64,000 bases of DNA from contig JACQFD010000001.1 of assembly GCA_016200225.1 (NCBI GenBank), forward strand, positions 1 through 64,000. Reading direction: 5' to 3'. The notes under the pieces are model-generated. The model did no database searches. It was not told the origin of the DNA and worked only from the letters and a program-made list of their open reading frames with translations. Origin of the DNA: Planctomycetota bacterium. GTDB lineage: Bacteria; Planctomycetota; UBA1135; JACQFD01. Positions 44,600 to 53,417 of the stretch are shown here, in pieces. Positions within the stretch are counted from its first letter, which is position 1, and every line of letters starts with the position of its first letter. A program made the translations under genes and the position numbers.

Positions 44600-47056
44600 A
44601 TGTATTTGATCCATCTATTAACAATCTGGACGGCTCTCGCGCAGGTTCAGGATCCGAATCGTCTCGCGCCATGGCGGATCGAACGCGCGTCCGACCTGCG
44701 ACATCTGTTACGTCAGGAAAGCGGCGCGCGGTGCGCGCAATTCGCGTCGACGGATCCGGCGGGCCGGGGCGACGATCACGGCCATTTCTTAAGATTGGAC
44801 GGCCATCGCGCGGTTCTCGCCGAAATGGAGGGTCCCGGAACTATTGTTAGAATCTGGAGCGCGAATCCGAAGGGGAGATTGAAGATTTATTTTAATGGCG
44901 AGGAGCAGCCGCGCGTGAATTGTATGTTTCCGGATTTTTTTCAGGGAAAAGTCGAACCGTTCTCGGGCGAATTCGCCTGCCACGACGGCGGCGGATGGAT
45001 CAGTTATTATCCGATGCCCTACGAAAAGAGCTGTCGCGTGGAAGTCGACAATCTCGAAAATCCTCCGGAACTGTATTATCATGTCCAGTATCTTACATAT
45101 CCGAAAGATACACAAATGGAGACGCTCGCGAAGGAGCCCGGGAATATTTTAAAACAGTGGCTCGGGATCAACGACGGCGTTCGCGGCGCGTTCGAGCCAA
45201 TGCGAATGGCGAATATTGAGAAGAAACACATCAAAATCGCGGCTGGAAAAACGGAGTCGATCGTCGACGAGCAGGGGCGCGGCCTCGTCTCGGAGTTTAC
45301 CATTCGATTCGGCGCGCCCATCGACCCGGCGGCGTTGCGCGCGCTCGACTTCCGCGCCGAAATCGACGGAACGCGGACGATGGACGCGCCGCTCGGCGAT
45401 CTTTTTACAAATGGATTCGGAGTGCGCGAATTCGAATCCTCGGCGATTTCGTGGCGCGCGGGAATCGGACATTTTAAGTTTCCGATGCCGTTTCGCAAAT
45501 CCATCAAAATCGAAATTGTAAATCATTCGAACGCGGAAACGGAGATTTTTAGCGATCTTTCGTTCGAGAAATTTCCCGACGGCCGCGACTCCGGTTGGGC
45601 GCTGCACGCCGAGTTTCGATCGCAACAATACACGAATAATGAATTGTATGAATTCGTCAGCGCGAAGGGTCCGGGAAAATTTGTGGGCATTTCGCAGTCG
45701 CTCCAGGGCGTCGGCGATTTGTGGTATCTCGAGGGAAACGAAGAATTTACAATTGACGGCGAGGCGAAACCGTCGATCGTCGGCACGGGCACGGAGGATT
45801 TTTACAACGGAGGCTGGTATTGGGACACGGGTCCGCTCGCGCGCCCGTTCCACGGACTGGGCGTCAAGGAGGAATGGACGACAAACCGCACGACGCCCTA
45901 CAGATTTTTTATTATGGACGCGATTCCGTTCGAGAAAAGTATTGTAGGAAAGATCGAACACGGCTCGTCGAACGAGGTCCGTGATGCTTACTATTCGAGC
46001 GTCGCGTTTTGGTATGCTCCGCCGTCGGCGGTGCGCGAAGTGCCCGCCGAAGAATTCGCTATGCCGCGGCGCTGGATCGTGCGGCGCGAGGGCGATTTGA
46101 CGCTCGCGGGCGCGGAGTGGCGCGTGAGAAACGGTAAAGTCGAGACGCCGGGATGGGATGCGGCGACGGACGGCTGGCGCGCGGCGGAATATCCTTTATT
46201 TCAACAATTCCCCGTCAGTTATTTCAAACGCGACGCCGCGAAATTCCCGGCGGAATTTACAAAACTTCTCGGCGGCGGCGCAGCGGAATTCGAGACGGAC
46301 TTCGAAGTTCCCGAAACGGATTTATACAAATTGGAATTTCGACTGTTCGGCGAGCCCGGAGGCGGATCGTTAAGAATCGGAATCGACGGCAAAGCGAACG
46401 ACAAGGCGTTCACGCGCGGCTGGTTCGAAACTAAAGAAAGTACCGTTGGTCCGATCATGCGCGACGGCGGATCGATATTATTAACAAAAGGGACGCATCG
46501 TTTGCATTGCATGCTCGGAGGCGGCGACGAGGCGGCGAAGGAGTTCCATTGCGGCATCGACGCCGTCGTTATTCATCCCGATCGTAAATTTATCAAATCC
46601 TGGTGGATCGCGCCGCCCGTCGCGTGCGAAAACGGCTGGACGGTCGAGCACGCGCCGACGGAGGAAGCCGCGTTTCTCGACGCCGGATTCGCGCCCGCGA
46701 AAGCCGGCTGGACCGAAAAACCCGACGCCGGAGAAATGTTAGATCTAAATAATCTCGTGAGCCCGCGCGCGCCCGTTTTCGGATATTTATTTACGAATCT
46801 GGTCGCGGAGGAGGACGTCGAACTGACGATGTGGATCGGCTCCGACGACGGCGTGCGCGTGTGGCAGGACGGCGCGCCTGTTTTTACACATGCGATTCAC
46901 CGTCCGGCCGCGTTCGACCAGGATCACTTTACTATTAAATTACACAAAGGCTCGAACCGTCTGCTCGTTAAAGTTAAAAACGACGACGGCGGTTACGCGT
47001 TCTGCGGGCGGCTCGCGCCGCCCGCTGGCGGCGTACGCGCGACGACGCGGGAATAA
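44600..47056 (+). CDS. DUF2961 / GH172-like glycoside hydrolase with PA14-like C-terminus
   Basis: 818 residues with a GGGAGAA ribosome-binding site. A short signal peptide ends near ALAQV. The DUF2961 (GH172) domain covers about residues 20-480, with the strong signature FTIDGEAKPSIVGTGTEDFYNGGWYW and a preceding acidic strand. This family includes difructose-anhydride and arabinofuranosidase-type enzymes. The C-terminal portion has beta-rich modules, the last resembling a PA14/NPCBM sugar-binding domain (ELTMWIGSDDGVRVWQDG and LHKGSNRLLVKVKNDDGGYAFCGRL). Probably a secreted polysaccharide-degrading enzyme. It converges with the EF-hand protein gene. Confidence 0.92.
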   Translation: MYLIHLLTIWTALAQVQDPNRLAPWRIERASDLRHLLRQESGARCAQFASTDPAGRGDDHGHFLRLDGHRAVLAEMEGPGTIVRIWSANPKGRLKIYFNGEEQPRVNCMFPDFFQGKVEPFSGEFACHDGGGWISYYPMPYEKSCRVEVDNLENPPELYYHVQYLTYPKDTQMETLAKEPGNILKQWLGINDGVRGAFEPMRMANIEKKHIKIAAGKTESIVDEQGRGLVSEFTIRFGAPIDPAALRALDFRAEIDGTRTMDAPLGDLFTNGFGVREFESSAISWRAGIGHFKFPMPFRKSIKIEIVNHSNAETEIFSDLSFEKFPDGRDSGWALHAEFRSQQYTNNELYEFVSAKGPGKFVGISQSLQGVGDLWYLEGNEEFTIDGEAKPSIVGTGTEDFYNGGWYWDTGPLARPFHGLGVKEEWTTNRTTPYRFFIMDAIPFEKSIVGKIEHGSSNEVRDAYYSSVAFWYAPPSAVREVPAEEFAMPRRWIVRREGDLTLAGAEWRVRNGKVETPGWDAATDGWRAAEYPLFQQFPVSYFKRDAAKFPAEFTKLLGGGAAEFETDFEVPETDLYKLEFRLFGEPGGGSLRIGIDGKANDKAFTRGWFETKESTVGPIMRDGGSILLTKGTHRLHCMLGGGDEAAKEFHCGIDAVVIHPDRKFIKSWWIAPPVACENGWTVEHAPTEEAAFLDAGFAPAKAGWTEKPDAGEMLDLNNLVSPRAPVFGYLFTNLVAEEDVELTMWIGSDDGVRVWQDGAPVFTHAIHRPAAFDQDHFTIKLHKGSNRLLVKVKNDDGGYAFCGRLAPPAGGVRATTRE

Positions 47057-47064
47057 TAGATATA

Positions 47065-49353
47065 TTACTTTTTCGTCGCGTCTTCCTTCGCTTTCGCGTC
47101 CGGCGACGGTTCGGGACAATAGGTCCACGCGGGCGGCGTGAATCCGAACATGTCGCCGAGCGATTTGATCGCGCGGTATTTCCATACGCAGAAGACGATA
47201 AATAATATCGCCGCCGCGATCAGCCACTTTCGCCCGGCCGTGCTGTCGGCGTAATTATCCGTAAGATCCCGCGACGATCCGGCGGGGAGTTTCGCAACGC
47301 CCGTCAACGATCGTCCGAAAGGTATATTTACTTTTGCTTTCGCGTTGATGGCCCAGCCGTTCGCGTCGAGGATCGGACCGAGGTTGCGCTGGCGCAGTTT
47401 CAACCACGCGATGATCATCGACGGTCCGGAAATAATGAGCATGATTCCGGCGACGGCGAGCGGCATTTGCCACAATTCCAATTCGAAGAATCCCTTGATG
47501 AGCGCGGTCAGCGCCGCGCCGATCGCTCCCAACGCCAGTCCGATCGCCGCGAAAATACCGGCGAATTTCGCGACGTCGAAGGCCTCTTTCTTAGCTTCTT
47601 CTTTCTTGGCGATCGCGTCGTCTTTCTTTTCTTCGGCGGATTTCGCCGCCGCCGCCTCGACGGTCGTCGAAGTTTGTGTAATATTCGCCGCGGCTTTGTC
47701 CTGCACGGCTTTTTCGCGCGACGCGGCCATTTTTTCAATTTGCGATTGAATCAACGACGCGATTTTTTTGTAAGGAGACCAGAACGCCTGGCGGATGCTG
47801 ATCGGATGTTCGACGATTTTTGTTATTGTCGCGTCCCAGTCGTTGCCCTTGCGATCGTAAAATATACCGTTTCGGCCGACCATTAAATTATCGGAATCGC
47901 CGTCGGTGAACGCCGCCGCGATCGTCATTTTTTCACCGGTCGATTTGCGCGAAACGTCGCAGTAGGCGAGAAACGTTTTGCTAAGACTGGCCATCGCGCC
48001 GTGTTTGGCCATGTCCTCGACGCGAATGCATAAATTACAACTCCGCTGGTCCAGATAGAGCGTCCCCGACTGGAAAACGGCGGCCTCGCCTTCATTATCG
48101 TAGAAATCCCTGAAGTTTACAAAATTCGTCGACAGACGATACAGATCCCGATGATAACGAACGAATCGATCGACGCTCGAAATGGCGTTGAACTCGGACT
48201 CGAGCGCTTTGTCCGCGGCGATCAGCGCCGCGATCGCGTCCCTGGCTTTACCCTGCAGAATTTCGCGGATGCGCGCGATGCCGAGCGATTCGAACTTGGT
48301 CGCGGGTTTCGACTGGAGCCACGTGTCATACGGCGCGAGCGCCGCACCGATCGCGCGCCAGTCGGTTTCTGTTATATTATCTTTATCGCCGACGGTGGGT
48401 TTCACGGCGAGATTGCGAAAATTCGCAATCGCCGCGGCCCACGCGGGATTCACGCCTTGCGCGAGCGGGAGCGATTTGCCGGCCTCGACGCGCGCGATTG
48501 GAAAGCCCGCGATTTCGGCGGCGTCGACGGACAAATCCTTCGCCGCGATCGTTAAATATTCATTTTCGTGGCGGTTGAGCGCCGCCAGCGCGCGCGCGTC
48601 GAACGCGGCAAGGCGGCACCGCGAGAAATAATCGTCGATCTTTAATTTTACAGATTTGTACGCGGCCGCCGCGGCGGCCGCGCCGCCTTTGATCGCCAAA
48701 ATCGCCGCGTCGCCGTCTCCTTTGGCCTGCCACGCCGCGAACTCGGATAATTGTTTAAATGCCTCGGTCAGTATCGCATCGTTAATTCCAGGTTTTCCGC
48801 TGCGATCGGTCACCGGGGGAATGCACGCGAGGATATCTGTAATAATCGACGCCAGTGCGGGATCGTCCGCGGCCTCGGCCGGAACGATGCCGTCGCCGTT
48901 GAATTTCGTCAGCGAAAAACTTTTTGTCGTATCCGTTGTGTCCGCCGCGCTGATGGCGGCCGCGCCGGTCTTGCCGATATTTGATAATAACTGTTTCGCC
49001 GACGCCAGAATGACTTTGCCCTCGGGAATTCCATCGTTTATCGCCGCGAGCGCGACGGAATCCAGCCCTTTTAACAAATCGTCGGGATTCTTAAGAAGTC
49101 CGCACGTCCATTGAATTGCAGCAATCAACTCGGGGACGCGGATGCGGCCGTCCTTGTCCGAATCGATGAGGTCGAGCGTCACCGGATCGAATTCGATCCC
49201 GCGCGTCGGGCACGCGAGCGCGACCCAGAGTTTCTGATCGAGTTCGGGAAGGGCCGCGAGGTCGGCGGCGGAATCGAGTCGGACCTGATCGAAACCCCCT
49301 GCGCGAAAGAATTTCCAAGCGTGGGACGGACGGCGGGCGGGGGCTGCGCTCAT
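47065..49353 (-). CDS. EF-hand-containing membrane protein, unknown function
   Basis: 762 residues. An EF-hand-like calcium loop occurs early (DLIDSDKDGRIRVPELI, about residues 60-76). A long helical and Ala-rich soluble region follows, with a second acidic stretch KFNGDGIVPAEA and a conserved-looking block CNLCIRVEDMAKHGAMASLSKTFLAYCD around 440-470. A charged coiled-coil rich in Lys, Glu and Ala spans about 545-605. Three hydrophobic membrane segments sit near 610-640, 648-668 and 720-738. Proteins of this size and architecture occur in various bacteria without assigned function. Structural or sensory roles are guesses. Confidence 0.8.
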   Translation of the reverse strand: MSAAPARRPSHAWKFFRAGGFDQVRLDSAADLAALPELDQKLWVALACPTRGIEFDPVTLDLIDSDKDGRIRVPELIAAIQWTCGLLKNPDDLLKGLDSVALAAINDGIPEGKVILASAKQLLSNIGKTGAAAISAADTTDTTKSFSLTKFNGDGIVPAEAADDPALASIITDILACIPPVTDRSGKPGINDAILTEAFKQLSEFAAWQAKGDGDAAILAIKGGAAAAAAAYKSVKLKIDDYFSRCRLAAFDARALAALNRHENEYLTIAAKDLSVDAAEIAGFPIARVEAGKSLPLAQGVNPAWAAAIANFRNLAVKPTVGDKDNITETDWRAIGAALAPYDTWLQSKPATKFESLGIARIREILQGKARDAIAALIAADKALESEFNAISSVDRFVRYHRDLYRLSTNFVNFRDFYDNEGEAAVFQSGTLYLDQRSCNLCIRVEDMAKHGAMASLSKTFLAYCDVSRKSTGEKMTIAAAFTDGDSDNLMVGRNGIFYDRKGNDWDATITKIVEHPISIRQAFWSPYKKIASLIQSQIEKMAASREKAVQDKAAANITQTSTTVEAAAAKSAEEKKDDAIAKKEEAKKEAFDVAKFAGIFAAIGLALGAIGAALTALIKGFFELELWQMPLAVAGIMLIISGPSMIIAWLKLRQRNLGPILDANGWAINAKAKVNIPFGRSLTGVAKLPAGSSRDLTDNYADSTAGRKWLIAAAILFIVFCVWKYRAIKSLGDMFGFTPPAWTYCPEPSPDAKAKEDATKK

Positions 49354-49439
49354 ATTTAATGTATGGTATTGAAAATGACGTGAGCAGGATCCGGTGCGGC
49401 GCGCGCGTTGTCCAGCGTTCTGCCGGAGACCAAACTCAA

Positions 49440-49471
49440 AACGGCGCCGATGGAAGGGTGGCGCCGGCGTT
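49440..49471 (-). terminator. Terminator-like hairpin after the GMC/Gfo pair
   Basis: On the minus strand, immediately after the Gfo gene stop: two GGCGCC blocks pair around a CACCCTTCCATC-type loop, flanked by complementary AAAC and GTTT, followed by GTTTTGAGTTT. Stem good, T-run modest. Confidence 0.5.
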
Positions 49472-50514
49472 TATTTTAGCTTTGGTCGCGCGAGCGAACT
49501 GATAATTGTAAAAAAAGCGCGCGCCGGGGCGCGGCGAATATTTGTAATTGGCGTCGATCGGTAATGTCCGGTTTTTTCGAGGAACCAATCGACTGTAGTA
49601 TCCTCGAGGCCGTCGAGAAGCGGATAGGCCGAGCCGCCCGCGCCGATGCGCCGCAATAATCGTAGGAATCCGACGCGTTTCATCGCGTCCATGCGCGCCG
49701 TCACGCCCGCGCCCGGATCGCCGCCGCGCATCAGTTGTATTTCAGCGTCGTCGAGATGTGTTATCAAATCGAGCGCGCGAAAACCCGAGCAATCGCCGCC
49801 CGCGAGAACCGGCTCGATTTTATAAGCATTCGGCTCGTTCATATCTTTTTCTGTAATACAACCCTTCACGCCGCGAATCGTAAACGATCCGGCCGCATAA
49901 TCCCTCGGTTCGCGAACGATAGCCGCGGATCCGTTATTAAATGTAATGTCGCGCCGCGCGCGCCCGCCGTCGATGCGCACGCGACGCGCGCGCGAAACGC
50001 GCGCGGCCGACAGGACTGTCTTCGCCATTGCGAACGCGTGGTACGCGTACGCGGAGCGGTCGAACTCGACGGATCGGATCGCGCCGATGTCGCCGCGTTT
50101 TTCGATCATAAATATTAAATCGTACCACGGCAGCGCGATGCAATCCTCGGCGACCGAAACGCCGGCGAAGTCCCCGAAAAGTTTAATATAACGAAAATCC
50201 TTCAATAATAATACGGGCGTGTCGACGAGCAGCGTCGCGCGCGCGAGACCGAGGCGCAGCAATGTTTGTAATACTTCGGGCACGCTCTTTTTTCCGACCG
50301 CCACATAAACAAAATTGACATCCGCGAGTTCGGCGGCCGTCGCGCGCGCGAGATTGCTCACGGCATACGCGCGGCCGTTCGCGTCAAGCGTTTTTTCCGT
50401 GCGCGCGAACACGCGCGCGACGCGAAACGCGTTCTCGACGCGCGCGAAGGCCGGCAGCGCCGTTTCGCGGACGCGCTTGCCCGAGCCGATGATGATACAG
50501 TTATAAGGAGGCAT
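49471..50514 (-). CDS. Gfo/Idh/MocA-like NAD(P)-dependent oxidoreductase
   Basis: 347 residues. The N-terminal Rossmann fold has CIIIGSGKRVRETALPAFARVE, and the segment VNFVYVAVGKKSVPEVLQTLL is the usual Gfo/Idh place for the conserved cofactor-binding strand. The standard EKP catalytic motif is not obvious: the position reads DTPVLLLKD, with a Lys nearby. It is a divergent member with possible loss or shift of the catalytic residue. The gene overlaps the 3' end of the GMC gene by 14 bases, so it is co-translated and probably works on the same or a related substrate. Confidence 0.78.
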   Translation of the reverse strand: MPPYNCIIIGSGKRVRETALPAFARVENAFRVARVFARTEKTLDANGRAYAVSNLARATAAELADVNFVYVAVGKKSVPEVLQTLLRLGLARATLLVDTPVLLLKDFRYIKLFGDFAGVSVAEDCIALPWYDLIFMIEKRGDIGAIRSVEFDRSAYAYHAFAMAKTVLSAARVSRARRVRIDGGRARRDITFNNGSAAIVREPRDYAAGSFTIRGVKGCITEKDMNEPNAYKIEPVLAGGDCSGFRALDLITHLDDAEIQLMRGGDPGAGVTARMDAMKRVGFLRLLRRIGAGGSAYPLLDGLEDTTVDWFLEKTGHYRSTPITNIRRAPARAFFTIISSLARPKLK

Positions 50515-52210
50515 CGCCGGCGCCCGCCGCGTTTGTTTTCGATATATTCGATTTTAGCACATTTGATTTTATATGATCCGCGAGGCGGATTGCGAGCGCG
50601 ACGATCGTAAATGTCGGATTCGCGCAGCCGCTGGTCGGAAAGACCGACGCCCCGGAAATATAAACATTCTTCACGCCGTGGACGCGGCAATGATTATTTA
50701 CAACCGATTCGCGCGGATCCGCGCCCATGCGCGTTGTGCCCATGTGGTGCGACGCGTCCTGGTCGAGCGGCCACGGATCGGCCGTTTCGATGTCCGTTAC
50801 AAACGAGCCGACGCCGGCGCGCGGAAATTCGTCGCGCAGCGTTTTGTGCAATTCAACGATCGATTTTTTATCCAATTCCGAACAGCGGTGCCGGGCGCGC
50901 GGCACGGGAATGCCGAAGGCGTCGACCGCGTTCGTTAATGTTATGCGATTGTCGGGATCCGGCTCCATTTCCATAAAATTGCGCAGCCGGACATTCATAA
51001 TTTTCGGTTTCGCGCGCTCCGCCATTCGAAAATATACATATCGGGCGACGCGCGGCGAATCGACGGCGACGTTCCAGCCGAGTTTCAGCCAATCCCCGGC
51101 GCCTTTTCGTTCATTTTGCAGATCGGAATCGTCGCCGGTTTCGGAATAATCGCGAAGATTGATAACTTTTCCGCGACTCCGCGCGCGAAAACTCGCGAGG
51201 ATGAATTTACTATGTTTCGCGATCGTGACGAGCGATTCGACGCCGCGGCTTCCCGTCCACGGAAACATCGGTTCGAATCGAACGTATGAATTTAATAATT
51301 GTCGCGACCGTTGCGCGCTCTCGCGGAAGCGGAGGCCGCCATATCCGGCGAAACCGCCGTCGATGCACCCAAAATAGTAAGGAAGTTCCGCGACGGCGTT
51401 TTTGAGTGTCAGAATCCCGCGGTAATTTTTCGGGTGATTCATAAAATAACGGCCGACTTGATCGTGTCCGTTTCCCAGTCCCTCCGGACACGCATCCTTC
51501 GATATTAATAATAATCGCGCGTTTTCGATGCCGCCGGCCGCGAGAATATAAATATTGGCTTGTATTCGCCCCTGCGTTCCGCCGCTCGACTTCACGACGA
51601 CGCTGCGCGCGCGGTCCGCCGGCCGTTCGCTTTCGATGCGAATCGCGGTCGCATCCAATATCAAATCCACATTCGCGGAATCGAATATATTGCGATGTTC
51701 TTTCGCAAAATTCTGCGGCTTTTCGCATGCGAGGAAAATCTTTTCGTCGATTTCCGACCATTCCGGCCGCAGCGCGCCCGCGGGGCGGAGCGCGCCGAAC
51801 CCATCATTTGTAAAATGCGCGAGGCTCGGAAATCTATAATTCTCGGAAGCGCGCGAATAGTAATTTAATATTTCGTCGCGCGAAACGGGCCATCCGGACA
51901 TCCGCATCCACGGCCTTTGCTCAAAATCGATCGGATCGAGCGGACTCGAGAGGCCGGCCCATGTCGTCGAGGCGCCGCCGAAAACGCGTTCGCGCGAGTA
52001 TTCCTTAATTTGAATTCCGTCGGATTCGACGCGCCGGAGCGCGTCGCCGTGTTTCGTGGGCTTCGCTTCGCCCGATTCGAGTACACAGATCCGAACATTT
52101 GGAATTGCGAGTTCGCGCGCGAGCGTCATACCCGCCGGCCCGGTCCCAACGATACAAATATCGTAATCGCCGATCGACGAGGGATTTGTCGTGTTCAGGT
52201 TGCGAATCAT
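50501..52210 (-). CDS. GMC-family FAD-dependent oxidoreductase
   Basis: 569 residues. The N-terminal FAD motif is CIVGTGPAGMTLARELA, followed by the GASTTWAGLSSPLD region typical of bacterial GMC enzymes. The C-terminal DASHHMGTTRMGADPRESVVNNHCRVHGVKNVYISGASVFPTSGCANPTFTIVALAIRLADHI contains the catalytic His-His site and the GMC signature. It oxidises an alcohol or sugar; the substrate is unknown. This subtype is common in polysaccharide and secondary-metabolite clusters next to Gfo/Idh proteins, exactly as here (14-base overlap). Confidence 0.94.
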   Translation of the reverse strand: MIRNLNTTNPSSIGDYDICIVGTGPAGMTLARELAIPNVRICVLESGEAKPTKHGDALRRVESDGIQIKEYSRERVFGGASTTWAGLSSPLDPIDFEQRPWMRMSGWPVSRDEILNYYSRASENYRFPSLAHFTNDGFGALRPAGALRPEWSEIDEKIFLACEKPQNFAKEHRNIFDSANVDLILDATAIRIESERPADRARSVVVKSSGGTQGRIQANIYILAAGGIENARLLLISKDACPEGLGNGHDQVGRYFMNHPKNYRGILTLKNAVAELPYYFGCIDGGFAGYGGLRFRESAQRSRQLLNSYVRFEPMFPWTGSRGVESLVTIAKHSKFILASFRARSRGKVINLRDYSETGDDSDLQNERKGAGDWLKLGWNVAVDSPRVARYVYFRMAERAKPKIMNVRLRNFMEMEPDPDNRITLTNAVDAFGIPVPRARHRCSELDKKSIVELHKTLRDEFPRAGVGSFVTDIETADPWPLDQDASHHMGTTRMGADPRESVVNNHCRVHGVKNVYISGASVFPTSGCANPTFTIVALAIRLADHIKSNVLKSNISKTNAAGAGDASL

Positions 52211-52460
52211 CGGTCGGCCGCGACCGCAAACTCTAGCAAACTATCGCGCCGCCCATCCGAACTCCCGCGACGGTGAAATGCTGGCCGCAGCTCTGGCGAC
52301 TTGGACAATAGAAATCGGAGTCGTATTCGGCCTGCGTTTCCGTCGAATCCAACCGAAAAGTCCTGTTCAACCGGGAAGATTTCGTAAGATTCTTTGGATA
52401 ATTATGAAACAAGACTGGATTTGCAATTTCCGCAGCAGTGGCGAAGCCACCATTAAACAA

Positions 52461-52490
52461 GAGAGGCTGCGGTTTTTACCGCAGCCTCTC
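52461..52490 (-). terminator. Strong hairpin after the histone-H1-like gene
   Basis: A perfect 12-bp stem GAGAGGCTGCGG / CCGCAGCCTCTC around a TTTTTA loop, 22 bases beyond the stop of the 52512-52787 gene. The T-run after it (TTGTTT) is weak, but the stem is the strongest simple hairpin in the window. Confidence 0.75.
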
Positions 52491-52511
52491 CATTTTCAAA
52501 TCCAAGAAGTC

Positions 52512-52787
52512 TTACTTCTTTCCACCTTTCGCAAGCGTGTACATGCCACGCTCGACGCGCTTGAAGCGCTTGTCGGTCGATAGGCGAATCGCAACGATGC
52601 GCGTGAACGCGGGGCTCGAGCTCTGATAGCCCGCCTTTTTAACCGCGCTGGCAACGTCGGAAATTCCGAGCGCGCTCCTCGCGGATCCGAGTGCACTGGT
52701 GATGTAGGAGGCGAGATCCTCGCCCGCAGGACGGCGTCCGCCGCCCGCGCGCTTGGCACCCTTCTTGGCTGCTTTTGTCTTCGGCAT
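52512..52787 (-). CDS. Histone-H1-like / HARE-HTH-type DNA-binding protein
   Basis: 91 residues from the ATG at 52787 (MPKTKAAKKG...); the longer frame starting at 52850 is less likely. The Lys/Ala/Arg-rich N-terminal tail (about residues 1-20) looks like eukaryotic H1 tails. It is followed by a compact winged-helix-like domain with SYITSALGSARSALGISDVASAVKKAGYQSSS, a middle helix, and DKRFKRVERGMYTLA. Small proteins of this plan are frequent in Planctomycetota and are thought to bind DNA, probably as nucleoid-associated proteins. Upstream is an AT-rich gap with a TTGACA box (complement of 52881-52886) but no good -10. Confidence 0.85.
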   Translation of the reverse strand: MPKTKAAKKGAKRAGGGRRPAGEDLASYITSALGSARSALGISDVASAVKKAGYQSSSPAFTRIVAIRLSTDKRFKRVERGMYTLAKGGKK

Positions 52788-53417
52788 GGTTAACTTCGGT
52801 CTAGTACCGATGGGTTGTAGTAGGTCGGAAAGTTTATGAGAGGCTAACAATCCAGGACTTCAATTTCTTGAAGATTGAGTTGTCAACCTCACACAAATAC
52901 AAGTTGCACGTAATCAAACAAGAATTCAAGAACAATTTTTTTGTCAGATCACTCGTCAATGATCGGAGCAGCCGAACTGTGGCCTTAAGTAAAAAATTTA
53001 AAGGCAGAATTCGCGAATTCGGGCGTTCGTGCCCATCGTTAGGCTAATTCCAACGCGGACGAATTTGCGCGGGATTCTCTCGCTCCAAGGGTGCTCGCTC
53101 CCGATTTTCCCTCGTAAAATCGCGAATGCGGTGCTTCAAGAATCGAAAACGGGGAAGTAACACACAGTATTGCTGAATACGCTGACATTGCGGAATCTTG
53201 CCCTTTTTGCGGACGCCCTACAGTTCTGGAATTCTATTTTCAAGGGGGTAACAAGCGCGGGCCGATTCCGCGAAGTCGGGCCGCGGATCGCTACAAAAAT
53301 GAGGTTGATTGCATTTTTGAAACGGCGCCATCTCAGTGCGACGCGCGCGACGCGACTCGAATGGGGGATGATTCGACTCCGACGCGCGATCGCAAGTTCC
53401 GCGCACGCGCTGACAGC
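52788..53417. other. Long AT-rich intergenic region upstream of the histone-like gene
   Basis: 630 bases. The first 200 (52788-52990) are much more AT-rich than the window average. They hold a small palindrome, CTTCAA-TTTC-TTGAAG (52859-52874), and a TTGACA hexamer on the minus strand, suggesting a strong regulated promoter. The remainder (to 53417) is GC-rich with no convincing gene; a 125-codon frame at 53170-53547 runs antisense into the next gene and has no domain. Possibly degraded coding sequence. Confidence 0.5.
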
